Notes: a model not told the origin generated them from the sequence alone. A DNA stretch of 41,167 nucleotides from Zygnema circumcarinatum (GCA_037447605.1 CM074822.1:1632448-1673614), one strand, 5' to 3'; numbered from the stretch's first letter, positions 1 to 10,885 are shown. Translations and numbers: made by a program.

Positions 1-132
1 GGGAGGGGGGGGAGGCGAGGGAGGGGGGCTGGGGAATGGTGGGGGATGGGGGAGAGGGGGGAGAGTAGAGGGGGAAGTGGGGAGTGGGGTGGGGGCGGAG
101 AGGGGGGAGGAGGGGGAGGAGGGGGCGGGGAA
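1..132. repeat. G-rich purine tract at window edge
   Basis: Almost pure G/A sequence with G runs of 4-10. It probably lies in the metaxin intron that ends at 182. No coding signal is visible. Confidence 0.7.
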
Positions 133-182
133 TGTTTACAGGACCTTTTCGTAATTTTTTAAAATGTGGTCATTTGTTACAG

Positions 183-2796
183 AGCTGCTCCCAATCCTAG
201 AACATGGAGTAGACGTAGCCTACCCTACCTCCGGCGAGGGCCCTCTCGGCTTTCTCCGAAGCCGAGGAATCGACCTGGACGCCTCTCTGCAGGAGGGAGA
301 GAGAGCCGAACTTGAAGCATTCACTTCTCTCGTGGACTGCCCTTTGGAAGATGCTCTCCAATATATGCTCTGGATGGAGCCCTCCAATGAAGTAGTTGTG
401 CTTCAACCCTACTCAGCTGTGCTTCCATGGCCCCTCAACCGCATAAGTGCATGGCAAGAAATGCGAAAAATGAAGCAAAAATTTACTGTGGGGCGGAGCA
501 AGCCGGCTGTGGCCGCAGAGGTATGTATAAAAGAAGAGGACGGAACTGAGCCTCTCTGAAAACCCAGTTTCAGTTTTCTTGAGACAAACCCAGTTTCTTG
601 GAGAGTGATAGTTTTCTTCCATCTTCAGTTATTTAGCTTACTATTAAGCCCAAAGTATTATTTGCTTTTATAGTGAAGAAGTGTTAATGAATCGACGACT
701 GTGTTTAGGGTTTAAGTTATAAGGTTATTTGCATGCTTTCGGGCCCTCTTTTTATGGATCGTTTTGAGCTTAATCGAGCCGGTTCAACTGTTCTTTGGTT
801 GCCAGCTGTACAGCAAAGCAGAAAAGGCGTATTCAGCTCTTGCATTCAGGCTCGGGACGCAAAAGCATTTTTTTGTAGAGAGGTAAATTTTACTGTTTAT
901 TCTGTCCTCTACTTCTTCGCCTTGTTTCCCCTATTTCCCTTTCGTACCATTTTAATCGAGCGATGTTAAATAGCACATATCTAAGGGGGGGGCTTTACGA
1001 GCGTGTGGGAGTGCTGGAGATAAGTAACTTAACGGCGATGATAACTTTATCAAGTGGCATTTATCGGATGGTGTGACTTTGCGCACAACTCATCACATGC
1101 GTGGCACATCACGTCACGTCACTTCACGTCACATGTCCAAGTCATCTTCCCCCCTCTATTGTTTATTTTTGGCCTCCTCCTCATCTTGGAATTGGGGAAT
1201 TGGGTGTTGGAGGGGAAATTCTCAGACCTTCAAGTTTAGACGCGGCAGTTTTCGCCCATGTTATTTTCGTCCTGCGAGCACCACTGGTATGAAATCTTCC
1301 ATTCCTGAACTGTTTGGGAAAGAGAGGGATCATTGTGTTTATGAGATGGGGAGTTAGATGGTTGGGGGGAGGGGAGAGGGAGGGAGAGGGAGGGAGAGGG
1401 AGGCGGGGGAAGGTGAAAGAAGGGAAGGAGAGAGGGAGGGAAGAGGGAGAGGGAGGGAGAGGGAGGCGGGGGAAGGTGAAAGAAGGGAAGGAGAGAGGGA
1501 GGGAAGCGGGAGAGGGAGGGAGAGGGAGGCGGGAGAGGGAGGGAGAGGGAGGCGGGGGAAGGTGAAAGAAGGGAAGGAGAGACGGAGGGAAGAGGGAGAG
1601 GGAGGGAGAGGGAGGCAGGAAGGTGAAAGAAGGGAAGGAGAGGGGGAGGGAAGGGGGAGGGGGAGGGAGAGGGAGGCGGGGGACAGTGAACGAAGCGAAA
1701 GAGAGAGGGAAGAAGGGGGAGTGGGAGGAGGGGAAGGGGGAGTGGGAAGGTGAAGGAAGAGACGGAGGGAGGGGGGGAGAGAAGGAGGAAAGGTGAAGGG
1801 AGGGAGAGGAGGGAGGGGGGGAAGCGGGAGAGGGAGAGGGTAAACAAGTATTGCAATTGAGAAAAAATTCAGCAGCCAATACCTCCCTCAGTATGTTTTT
1901 AGAATCTGAGGGTCGGAGATTGGTTTTTTCCTTTTGGGGTTTCTTTGGTTGGGGAGGGAGAAAGGGCAGTCAGAAAATCCTTTGAAGGCAGCCATAGAAA
2001 AGCATCCCAACCTTCAGAAATTCGCTGAGACATTATTGGAGGAATTGTTCAAAAGCGAAATTCCCAGAGAGGCTCCTCCCTTCAGCCGAGTTACGGCATC
2101 TTCTCAAAAAGCAGCTGCGGGTGCTTTCTTGAACCCTAAGCCCTCTTCCAATTCTCATGCTTGTAAAGAAACCCCAAAATTGGAGGGACCCCAATATACC
2201 AAAACACCCTAAAACTTTTGGATAACTCGGGCAGATTTTGAAAGCCATCTCAAAGGCTAAAGTTGTTAGGAATGGTCGAATAAGACTCTGATTTGACCTG
2301 AATGCGATGGGGTAGCTTCAACACCCTGCCTCTTAAACCTAATTCTTTAGTAGACTTTCTCTCTCTCCCTCTCCCTCTCCCTCTCTGTGTGTAGGATAAC
2401 ACGCTCAATCCCATGCATGTACGAATCCCCCCCCCCCCATAAGCATCACACGCAATAGTGAGGGTGGAATCTCAGTATTCCTCTCCATACATTATCCTTT
2501 TCTCCTTCCTTCCTTCCTTACCTTCCTTCCTTTCTTGCACTCTTCACATTCTCATATAGAAAACGAGCCTCCCCTGCTCTTATTTGTGCCCTATTTTTTT
2601 TTTTTTTTTTTTTTTTTTTGCAGGTTCGGAGGGAGAGGCTCAAAAGAAGGACGAGGCATCCTCCCAGCGGAGGAGGGCTCGCTACTTCCTATTGGCCCAG
2701 GCTGCCAGCGTGGCACTCTGGGTCCTGCTTTCCTCCCTGTCGGTGGAGGTGGAGGATGCTGACGTGGCGGATGACGATGACAATGAAGACCTCTAG
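183..2796 (+). CDS. MTX: Metaxin-like mitochondrial outer-membrane protein, 3' part of gene
   Basis: Metaxins are GST-fold proteins of the mitochondrial outer membrane that take part in protein import and beta-barrel assembly together with SAM50/TOM components. Five exons can be joined in phase: 183-520, 806-882, 1226-1286, 1970-2162 and 2624-2796, about 280 residues. Exon 1 carries the GST-C start (RSRGIDLDASL, AFTSLVDCPLEDALQYMLW, LPWPLNRI). Exon 2 reads KAEKAYSALAFRLG, exon 3 PSSLDAAVFAHVIF, and exon 4 IEKHPNLQKFAETLLEEL. The last exon carries RRRARYFLLAQ, a hydrophobic segment, and an acidic end DDDDNEDL, the arrangement of the plant metaxin tail anchor. Donors are GTATGT, GTAAAT, GTATGA and GTAAAG. 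The acceptor of the last exon follows a T run of more than 20. The N-terminal exon(s) lie outside the window. The Met at 164 is intronic, because an acceptor (tttgttacag) ends at 182. Confidence 0.85.
1359..1840 (+). repeat. Purine (GGGAGA)n tract in metaxin intron
   Basis: About 480 bp of almost uninterrupted purine on the sense strand, inside the intron 1287-1969. It is built from GGGAGA-type units and a recurring longer unit containing GGCGGGGGAAGGTGAAAGAAGGGAAGG. Open frames here (Arg/Gly/Glu-rich on +, Ser/Pro-rich on -) are artefacts. Confidence 0.85.
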
Positions 2797-3180
2797 AGAG
2801 AGAGAGGGAGAGAGAGGGAGAGAGAGAGGGGGGAAGAGAGAGAGAGGGAGGGGAGAGAGGGGGAGAGAGAGGGGGAGAGAGGGAGAGAGAGGGGGGAAGA
2901 GAGGGAGAGAGAGAGGGCAGAGAGGGGGAGAGAGAGGGAGAGAGGGAGTTGGGGGGGGGGAGAGAGGAGGAGGGACGTGGAGAGAAAGAGAGAGTCTGTG
3001 TGGTAATGTGTGCTTGTCCAGTGGAGGTTTATGAGAGAAAAGTTGGTTCAGATTGCAGTTTTGGAGAGGGCGGGGAAGGAGGAGGGAGGGGGAAGGGAAG
3101 GGAGCGAGGAAGAGGGAGGGGGGAGGGAGGAAGAGAGAAGGGGAGGGAGCGAGGGAGAGAGGGCGAGAGGGAGATATGAG
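2797..3180 (+). repeat. Purine GA/GGGA tract downstream of metaxin
   Basis: Two GA-rich blocks (2797-2995 and 3068-3175) begin directly after the metaxin stop codon, so they are likely in or beside its 3' UTR. A short mixed-sequence stretch separates them. No gene is seen. Confidence 0.75.
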
Positions 3181-3404
3181 GAGCGCGCATCGATACCATA
3201 ATGTAACGGCCTTCGTTTTTTTTTGTATTTGAATCTTGAGTTCATGTTAGGTGAGATTTTTGATTCGAGATATCTCCAATTTCGTTACTATGTACAAGAA
3301 TTTTACTTTTGGAGTAATTCCGTTCGAGTTAGAGCTGCAACGTTCTCTTTGACTGTGAATGTTAAATTGAGGAAAACGAGCACTGGTATTACACGAACAC
3401 ACCG

Positions 3405-4075
3405 CCACCCTCCACTCCTTCTCCTCTCCCTTCCCCCTCTTCTTCTCCTCTCTCCCTCCCTTTCCCTCCCCCTCTCTTTCCCCCCCTCTCCCTCCCTCAC
3501 TTCCCCCCCCCCCTCTCTCTTTCCCCACCTCTCTCTCCCTCCCTTTCCTTCCCCCCCTCTCCCTCCCTCTCCGTTTCCCTCTCCACTCTCCCTCCCTCCC
3601 TTTCCCTCCCCCGTCTCCCTCCCTCTCCCTTTCCCTCTCCCTCCCTCCCTCCCTCCCTCCCTCCCTCCCTCTCTCCCTCCATCCCTCCCTCCCCCCTCGT
3701 TTCTCCTCTCTCTACCTCCCTTTTCCTCCCCCTCCCTCTTCCCCCCCTCTCATGCCTCCCTTCCCCCCCCCCCTCTCTGATTACCCACCTCTCCATCCCT
3801 CCCTTTCCCTCCCCACTCTACCTCCCTCGCTTTCCTTTATCCACCTCTCTCCCTCCCCCTCTCCCTCCCCCTCTCCCTCCCCGCTCTCCATCCCTCCCTT
3901 TCCTCCCCCCCTCTCCCTCCACCCTGTCCCTCTCCCTCCCTCGCTTTCCTCCCCCCACCTCCCTTGCCCTCCCAATCTGTTTCCCCCCTCTCTCTCCCTC
4001 GCTTTCCTTCCCCCCCCTCTCCATCCCTCCCTTTCCTCCACCTCCCCCTCTTCCTCCCTCTTCCCCCCCACCAAT
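3405..4075 (+). repeat. Pyrimidine (CCCTCC/CTCTCC)n tract
   Basis: About 670 bp that is nearly all C and T on the + strand, with interrupted CCCTCCCT and CCCTTTCC units and poly-C runs. It lies between the metaxin 3' end and the PsbS promoter. All frames through it are Ser/Pro/Leu or Gly/Arg/Glu repeats. No gene is seen from 2797 to 4931. Confidence 0.8.
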
Positions 4076-4188
4076 TCCATGCCCCTCCCTCCAAGATTTC
4101 AGAAAACGACGAAACCATGAGAATTGAGCGCAAGAAAATACGGTTCAGGTGAAACCATTGTGAAAACCTTCTGGTACATTTGTACGCT

Positions 4189-4728
4189 GACGTGGCGTGC
4201 CCCCATTGGTCGGTTCTCGCTCTCCTTGTAGCGGGCGCGGACTGTCGTTGTCGGGGGAATCCGGTGTCACGATCCGATGATCCTGGACGGAAGTGCGAGC
4301 AAGATTCATTGCATGTCACGCGGAAAAACTTGCCCTCAAACGAGGGCCAATTTCCACGTGAATTTTGCCGCCCTGACAGAAAAAATTCATCCACGGTGCC
4401 CTGTTCTATATCCTCCAAACACAAACCGCCATGTGGCAGAACTGTACACGTGACACATTCCCATTGGCTCGGATCATTTTTTGGCAACCGAGCCCAAGTG
4501 CTTTTAGAAGTTTCGGGTGAATTTTGACCGTAAGATCTTGATCGGACGGCCATAAATCGATTCGTACGGTACGGTCCTATATGCTTAATGTATCGGTCCG
4601 GTTTCCCGCGGCCAGGGCGGGCCACCGACATTTCGGTCGCGCTGATTGGCTGTCGTGGTCGGTTCGCACGCGCGAATCCCGTCCCTCCTAGAAGCGGTTC
4701 TCCCGAAGGGCCTCGTTCTGTATATAAA
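4189..4728 (+). promoter_or_regulatory. Promoter region of PsbS copy A
   Basis: Ordinary-composition DNA holds a TATA box, TATATAAA, at 4721-4728. It also has G-boxes CACGTG at 4355-4360 and 4447-4452, a GACGTGGC box at 4189-4196, and ATTGG (inverted CCAAT) motifs near 4204, 4462 and 4644. CACGTG/ACGTGGC sites bind bZIP (HY5-like) and bHLH (PIF-like) factors in plants and are typical of light-regulated photosynthesis genes. Their use here is inferred. Confidence 0.6.
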
Positions 4729-4754
4729 GGATTGAAGCTTCATGAATTGGCATG

Positions 4755-4918
4755 CCCTCTCTCTCCCTCTCGCACTCTGTCTCTCTCCCTCCATCGCTCT
4801 CCCTCTCGCTCTCGCTCTCCCCTCTCCCTCTCCCTCTCACTCGCTCTCTGTCTCTCTCTCCCACTATCGCAATCCCTCTCGCTCTCACTCTCGCTCTCCC
4901 CTCTCTCTCTCTCTCTCT
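4755..4918 (+). other. CT-rich 5' UTR of PsbS copy A
   Basis: Between the TATA box and the ATG at 4932 lies about 165 bp of nearly pure CT dinucleotide and CCCTCT repeat, so the mRNA leader would be a polypyrimidine tract. CT-rich leaders occur in plant photosynthesis genes. The open frames through it, fused upstream of the PsbS start, are not credible as protein. Confidence 0.6.
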
Positions 4919-4931
4919 GCTCCCGCAAACG

Positions 4932-6625
4932 ATGGCGCAGTCCGCACTGCTCTCAAGGGCGGCCACAATTGGCAGCAGTGGCTTCCTGGCAGGGGAATAT
5001 TTAGGGCTGACGTCATTGGTACGGACATCCGTCCGCGCTGTGGCCGTCACTATGAGCCCCGGCGCGATCACTGCTCTGTTTCGGAAGGCGGAGGTGGAGG
5101 GCACAAAGAAGGTGGTCAAGGTGAGAGAGTGGGAGGGAGAAGGGAGAGGGTCGGGAGAGGGGAGGGTGGGGAAAGGGTAGAGGGAGGGTTGGTGACGGAG
5201 ATGTAGAGGATGGGGAGAGGATGGGGAGAGGGTGGGGAGAGGATGGGGAGAGGGCGGGGAGAGGGCGGGGAGAGGAGAGGGTAGGGTGAGGGAGATGTAG
5301 AGGATGGAGAGAGGGTGGGGAGAGGGAGAGGGACAGGGTGGGGAGAGGTTAGGGAGAGGGAGATGTCGAGGATGGGGAGAGGGTGGGGAGAAGGAGAGGG
5401 AGTGAGTGGGCTGAGACGAAGGTATGGAAGTGGAGAGGAGGGAAGAGGAAGATAATGCATAGAATTGGGGAGAGAGATATGGAGAGGCAGGTTGAGAGAG
5501 AAATTTAAGGAGGAGGGTGAGAGGGGGATAGGGAGTGGAGGACCCCGAAGGGAGTTAGATAGAGGAACGAGCGAGAGAGAGCGAGCGAGAGAGAGCGAGA
5601 AGGGGTTGCTAGAGTGGGTTGGGAAAGAGAGGGAATGAGAGAGTGAGAGAGAGGTCGGAGATATGTCTCTCTGCATGTCCGGCGAATGCATGGGTATCTT
5701 GAGACGTGTGCTACATTTTTGCGTTTTGCAGGAGGAAAAACCAAAGGTGGAGGATGGCATTTTTGGGACCTCTGGCGGCATCGGTTTCACGAAGCAGAAT
5801 GAGCTCTTTGTGGGTCGTGTCGCTATGCTTGGGTTCGCGGTAAGTCCACGATGTATTTGCTTATTTTTGAAGATAAAAAATTAAACAAATCGGTAAAGAT
5901 TAAAAGGAAAGAGGTCAGAGCCAACTGTCGCTCTTTCAACCTGTTACTTTCTTCTCAGAAACTCCACTGCATGAGAAATAAGGTCTCAAGAACCGTAAAA
6001 GTATCACCCCTATTTAACTACCATCTCCCTCCCTCCCCTCGTCCTACCTTCTCCGTTTCCACTTTCTCCCTTCTCCCTCCCCGCTCCCTTACCGCTCGCT
6101 CCCCTCTCCCTCCTCGCTCCCTCCTCGCTCTCTCCCCTCTCCCTCCCCTCTCCCTCTCCCTTCCGTATCCCTCCCCTACCCGCGCCCCCTCCTTTCCCTC
6201 CCCTCTCCCTCTCCTTCCCCTCTCCCTCCCTCTCCCTCTCCCTCTCCCTCTCCCTCTCCCTCTCCCTCAGTTCCTCTTCGTTCTTCTTTTGTCCAAAGAA
6301 CCAAAACATGTATTGAAAACATTGGTGGTCTTTGCATGCATGCAGGCCTCCCTGATCGGAGAGGCGATCACAGGGAAGGGCATTCTTGAGCAGTTCGACC
6401 TCGAGACCGGCCTCCCTCTGAACGAGACCGAGCCCCTCCTCCTCTTCTTCATCCTCTTCACTCTTTTGGGCGCCATCGGAGCGTTGGGAGACCGCGGGAA
6501 GTTTGTGGACGGAGACGAGGAGGAGGCCGGCCCTCCGGTGAAGCCCGGACAGGGCGTGAAGGCGGCGTTGGGGCTCAACGAGAGCGGTGAGATTCTCTCT
6601 CTCTGTCTGTCTCTCTCTCTGTCGG

Positions 6626-6668
<43 letters not shown>

Positions 6669-6695
6669 TGCTCGCTCCCCCTTTCTCTCTCTCTT

Positions 6696-6749
<54 letters not shown>

Positions 6750-7390
6750 GTTCTCTCACACACACATTGTGTTGGGCCCTTCCTTATTGTGTTCTCTCTC
6801 TCGCTCTCCTTCTCTCCATCAGTTGTGTTCATTCCTCACTCACTCTCTCCCACTCTCTCTCTCTCTCTCTCTCTTGTTTCTCTCTCTCCACTAACTGTTA
6901 TACCGTCACTATATGTCCGCTCGACTTTTCTCTCTTTGAGTTGTTCGTTTTCTCACTCACTCCCTCTTCTCCGGGGTCTCTCGCTCCCTTGTGTTCTCTG
7001 TCTCACTCATACTGTTATGCCCTCCCTTACTCTGTCCTCTCTCACGCTCTCCCTTTTTCTCTCTGAGATGTTGTTTTCTCACTCACTCTCTCCCTTCCTC
7101 CCCGTCTTTCTCCCTCTCCCTCCCCTCCCGCTCTCTCCCTCTCAGGACCCACATTCGGCTTCACAAAGGCGAACGAGTTATTTGTGGGGAGAGTCGCTCA
7201 GCTCGGCATCGCCTTCTCCATTATCGGAGAGCTCATTACTGGAAAGGGAGCCCTCTCTCAGCTCAATATTGAGACCGGGGTTCCCATCAGCGAGATTGAA
7301 CCTCTTGTACTCTTCAATGTCATTTTTTTCCTCTTTGCGGCGGTGAATCCCGGGAAGGGACGGTTCATAAATGATGAGGATGTGAAGTAG
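4932..7390 (+). CDS. PSBS: Photosystem II 22 kDa protein PsbS, copy A
   Basis: PsbS is the thylakoid pH sensor that triggers the fast energy-dependent (qE) part of non-photochemical quenching. Four exons join in phase: 4932-5120, 5732-5839, 6346-6586 and 7146-7390, giving 260 residues. Exon 1 encodes a Ser/Ala/Arg-rich plastid transit region starting MAQSALLSRA. The rest is the two-fold repeated four-helix LHC-superfamily core: GFTKQNELFVGRVAMLG and then NETEPLLLFFILF in the first half, GFTKANELFVGRVAQLG and SEIEPLVLFNVIF in the second. The two lumenal acidic residues that sense pH correspond to the Glu in NETEPL (E128) and in SEIEPL (E231), and both are present. Introns use GTGAGA/GTAAGT/GTGAGA donors and CAG acceptors. 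They are 506-611 bp long and filled with simple repeats. The gene is convergent with copy B. Confidence 0.95.
5121..5660 (+). repeat. G-rich minisatellite in PsbS copy A intron 1
   Basis: Purine tract dominated by units such as GAGGATGGGGAGAGGGTGGG (about 5195-5400), then GAGAGAGCGAGC repeats (5565-5660). Clusters of GGGG and GGG runs make G-quadruplex formation plausible on the sense strand. The matching intron of copy B is only 119 bp and lacks it. Confidence 0.75.
6010..6270 (+). repeat. CT/CCCTCC tract in PsbS copy A intron 2
   Basis: Pyrimidine-rich (CCCTCTC/CTCCCT)n repeat ending about 75 bp before the acceptor at 6345. The last 30 bp before the exon are ordinary sequence with GCATGCATGCAG. 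Confidence 0.8.
6590..7144 (+). repeat. (CT)n microsatellite filling PsbS copy A intron 3
   Basis: Practically the whole intron is CTCTCT with interruptions. It includes a degenerate longer unit around TTGTGTTCTCTCTCTCGCTCTCC and CTCACTCACTCTCTCCC, repeated near 6780-6860 and 6985-7095. Confidence 0.8.
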
Positions 7391-9103
7391 AGAGAGAGAG
7401 AGAAGCTTTTTAGAGTTTGGATTAGGTTAGTCATGCTGTTGGGAGGATGAGTAGTTCTGTTTTGCAGAATGCAGAACAGGGATGTGTATAGGGAGGGATG
7501 TGAATGAAGAGTGGGAGAGGAGAAAGAAGCGGAGGAGAATGTAGATTGAAGCTGGGAGAGTGAGAGTGAAAAAGAAGATGAGAACGTGAGAGGGGGAAAG
7601 AAGGAAGGGAGATGGATATTTGTTCATTTTGAAGTGACATTTGATAGTTTGAAATTTGTATCAAGGATGTGAAATATAAAAATCTTGGAAGCTTTTCTGG
7701 AAGAAATCTTTGTAATTCTAGCATTCTATTTATCATCCATTCAATTTTCATTCTATCGGCGAGGAAAATTATGTATATTTTCGGTAAAATTCTTATTTGT
7801 GAGGGAAAAGATGGATAATTGCCAGAAGAATGCCAAAGGAACATTTTCAAATATGTAAATAACATGTTTACCTTAACGGTTTATGCATAAATCGTGAGAG
7901 TTTGACGAGAGTGGGAAAGAGAACGTCAGGGGAAGATAGAGGAAGGGGGAGTGAGAAACTGGGAGAGAGAGGAGAAGGATAGCGCGAGGGAGAGGAGGAG
8001 AGAGGAAAAATGGGTGAGGAAGATGGAGAGGTGGAGAACGAGAAAGGGAGAGGAGAGGGAGAGGGAAAATGAGTGAGGGAGATGGAGGGGGAGAACGAGA
8101 GAGGGAGAGGAGAGGGAGAGGAAAAATGGGTGAGGGAGATGGAGAGGGAGATGGAGAGGGGGAGAGCGAGAGAGGGAGAGGGGGGCTGGGAGAGGGCAAG
8201 AGGAAAAATGGGAGAGAGAGAAATGAATGAGGTCTTTCATTTGTGAGAAGCTTTTCAATCACATGTTTACCAACTTAGGCTTGAAGTACTTTCTGGTCAC
8301 GGTGTGAATAAACTCCCGCCTTTAGAGTTAGTATCTGCTAGAAAAATTCCTACCATCTTTTCGATGCGATATGCTAATATTTTTAAGAAACAAATTTTTC
8401 TTCCTGGCTAAAATGTCATGGTCTGCTTCTCATGCATCCAACTTTCAACATTATTCATTGCCTTCATGCTTTTCTGAGCACTGGATGTCACTGCTCATAT
8501 TCTCTCCCTATGTTCCGCTGTTTCACTATTTCTCGCTCGCTCTGCTCTCCCCTCCATTTCTCGCTCCCTCGTACAATTCTCTCCATTACCACATCTCGAC
8601 ATTTAGTCTAGCTCCCACTGTTAACAGCTCTTTTTCAGAAACGAATATCATCATTAAAAAGTGCAAGATTCTCCGCTACCAGTCGGTAAATTACTCGAAA
8701 TAGTTCAGCAACATCCGCATTTTCTCATCCCAAAGGATTTTTTTTCTAATTTTGAAACTTGCTAATAGAGCCTGTGTTCTATGAATGTACGTACTGCAGT
8801 TGAAGCTTTCAGTATATAAAAGGAAAAATCAATCACTCCCACTCCACTCTCACCATTTACATTCAAGATGGCACAGAGGTAACGAAACCCTAAAATTGGG
8901 AACACATAATTAAGATACTGCTTCGCAGTTTTACACTCATATCTTTCCAATCTAATGTAGAACTTTTCCGACGAGCAAATCTCTCTACTTTGCAGGCAAA
9001 AAAGCTAAAGAGCTTCACAGCTCCCTAAGACTAGATTTAATTTATTTTACAACAGCTCAAAGTGGGCCCCACTCACACGTCCGACAATGCAAGAAAAACA
9101 AAC
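7391..9103. other. Convergent intergenic region between the two PsbS genes
   Basis: 1.7 kb between two stop codons. It begins with a short (GA)n run that is probably copy A 3' UTR, has GA-rich patches at 7490-7605 and 7905-8225, and is AT-rich from about 7620 to 7900 and 8230 to 9060. No third gene, RNA gene or transposon was recognised. Short frames here (for example 8371-8703) have no recognisable content. Confidence 0.6.
7905..8225 (+). repeat. Purine (GAGAGGGAGA)n tract
   Basis: About 320 bp of GA-rich sequence with a tandem unit containing GGAAAAATGGGTGAGGGAGATGG (near 8005, 8066 and 8120, roughly 55-61 bp apart). No coding content. Confidence 0.75.
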
Positions 9104-9472
9104 CTATTTCTCATCATCATCATTGATGAACTTTCCTGTGCCCGGGTTCACTGCTGCGATGAAGAAGAAAATAACATTGAAGAGAACAAGGGGCTCGATT
9201 TCATTGATCGGCACGCCAGTCTCAATGTTCAACTGAGCAAGAGCTCCCTTTCCAGTGATCACTTCTCCGATGATTGCGAAAGCAATGCCGAGCTGGGCAA
9301 GCCGCCCAACGAAAAGCTCATTCGCCTTCGTGAAGCCAAAAGTAGGACCTGCAGAACATTTTCCTTGTCAGAACACTGCGGTGTATAAACCACCCACTAT
9401 ATTGACAATGCTACAGGTCGCATCACAGAAAATTTTCAGCAAAAGCAAAAGTAAATGCGAAAAGCAAATGCA

Positions 9473-9505
<33 letters not shown>

Positions 9506-10437
9506 GAGAGGCGGGGGGGGGGTACAATGGTACACGGCTCTTCTCACCTTTCTCACTGAGTCCAAGGGCTCCCTTCACAGACAGTCCAGGCTTCACTGGC
9601 GATCCAACCACCTCATCAACAAACTTTCCACGGTCTCCAAGAGCTCCAATGGCGCCCAGAAGAGTGAAAAGAATGAAGAACAAGAGCAATGGCTCGGTCT
9701 CGTTGAGAGGAAGGCCGGTCTCAAGGTCAAACTGCGCAAGTGTGCCTTTTCCTGTGATGCCCTCACCGATCAAGGAAGCCTGCAGAGTAACATAAAGGAT
9801 ATTATCATTTCACCGATATTGTAGATTTCCACTTTCATTTAGTTTAACACAATTGAAAAGGAAAATACGCATCTAGTTCCAGGACCTGTCCTGACTGCAG
9901 CCAGCTTGCAATTCCTTGGTGTGACGATTATCAAAAGGAGTTAATTTCAGAGTGATCAAAGTTGTGAAGATCAAACCTATTCACTGATCTAATCTGTACT
10001 CACCGCAAAACCGAGCATAGCGACACGTCCAACAAAAAGCTCATTCTGCTTTGTGAAGCCAATGCCACCGGAGGTTCCGAAAATGCCGTCCTCCGTCTTT
10101 GTAACCTCCTCCTGCTAGAAGTCAGGCAACACGTTAGAGGATGCGACCAAACAACCAACGAACTTGCCTACTTTCCTCTCACACTCACCAGCTAGCTGAC
10201 ATTTCCAAACGAAAAATCTAGCTATCTCACCTTCTTTGCAGACTTAGCGGGAGGCGCCGCCTTCTTGAAGAGCGCCACTGCAGATCCTGCCTTCTGTGAC
10301 CCAAAGCTCCTTCCTGAAGCAGGGAGGGCTGGCAGGGAGGTGCGTCGGACTGCCTTTGAGGAGAGGATCTCGGAGGGTGCCAAGCGGGCCAACCCTGTCA
10401 AGGAGGCCCGTGCGAGGAGAGCTGCCTGCGCCGCCAT
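9104..10437 (-). CDS. PSBS: Photosystem II 22 kDa protein PsbS, copy B
   Basis: Second complete PsbS gene, on the opposite strand. Exons in transcription order are 10437-10231, 10111-10004, 9779-9548 and 9348-9104, 263 residues in all. Exon 1 is an Ala/Ser/Arg-rich plastid transit region, MAAQAALLARASLTG, ending SAKK. The mature part matches copy A through the four-helix core, with NETEPLLLFFILF in the first half and NEIEPLVLFNVIFFF in the second, so both pH-sensing glutamates (about E134 and E234) are kept. Exon 2 (108 nt) and exon 4 (245 nt) are the same length as in copy A. Exon 3 is nine bases shorter, in the stroma-facing linker after GKFVDE. Intron phases are identical to copy A, showing a common ancestor. 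Introns are short (119, 224 and 199 bp) with only one small GA repeat (9473-9511). The acidic C-terminus is DDDEK. Confidence 0.95.
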
Positions 10438-10569
10438 TGCTTCTGCTTATGCTTCTCTTCTCCTTCCAAAACGCTCTTGCGAGACTAGGACAGAAAAAGC
10501 GTGTAAGGGAGCTTAGGAAAAATTGACTGAATACTTGCAGCAACTACCAATACCTGGCGCCTGCACTCA

Positions 10570-10885
10570 ATTTATAGGTCCCGGAACGGTTGCGGAAACC
10601 TCCGACTATTCGGGCCAACCACGACGTGCCACGTGGAAATGTTTCCGACGTGGCGTGTTCTGATTGGCTAGAGTCGCTCGCATGACTTGGTGCCCATGTG
10701 CCTCCGCCCTTCAGCGGGGAAGGGACAGGTTTTTGCACGTGCGAGGGACGCCGGGGAAAGGGCCACGCCGACAGTGGGAATATCCGGGGTAACACGTGGC
10801 GGCAGATCCATGACTTTCAAAAAACTAGCCAATCAGGGGCTTGAAAGGGCGACGTGGCCGCAGGAGGTGGATCCTTTGCACGTGG
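10570..10885 (-). promoter_or_regulatory. Promoter of PsbS copy B: TATA box plus G-box cluster
   Basis: Read on the minus strand, TATAAAT lies at 10576-10570, about 135 bp before the start codon. Upstream are CACGTG boxes at 10630-10635, 10736-10741, 10793-10798 and 10879-10884, GACGTGGC boxes near 10648 and 10851, and CCAAT motifs near 10662 and 10828. The combination resembles the copy A promoter and suggests light-responsive bZIP/bHLH control. Confidence 0.6.

Noticed and set aside
164-182. Met at 164 as a gene start
   Set aside because: A splice acceptor ends at 182, metaxin homology begins just after it, and the family N-terminus is missing, so the Met is intronic.
1181-1879. Long minus-strand Ser/Pro frames
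   Set aside because: They are the complement of a purine repeat inside a metaxin intron and span a real + strand exon (1226-1286).
3223-4120. Ser/Pro/Leu open frames in the CT tract
   Set aside because: Pure simple-sequence composition; all frames are open for the same reason.
4588-5206. Frames running through the PsbS A leader into exon 1
   Set aside because: The PsbS start MAQSALL with a transit peptide is clear; upstream codons are CT repeat.
6010-6832. Minus-strand Arg/Glu frames over PsbS A exon 3
   Set aside because: Antisense shadow of repeats and of a verified exon.
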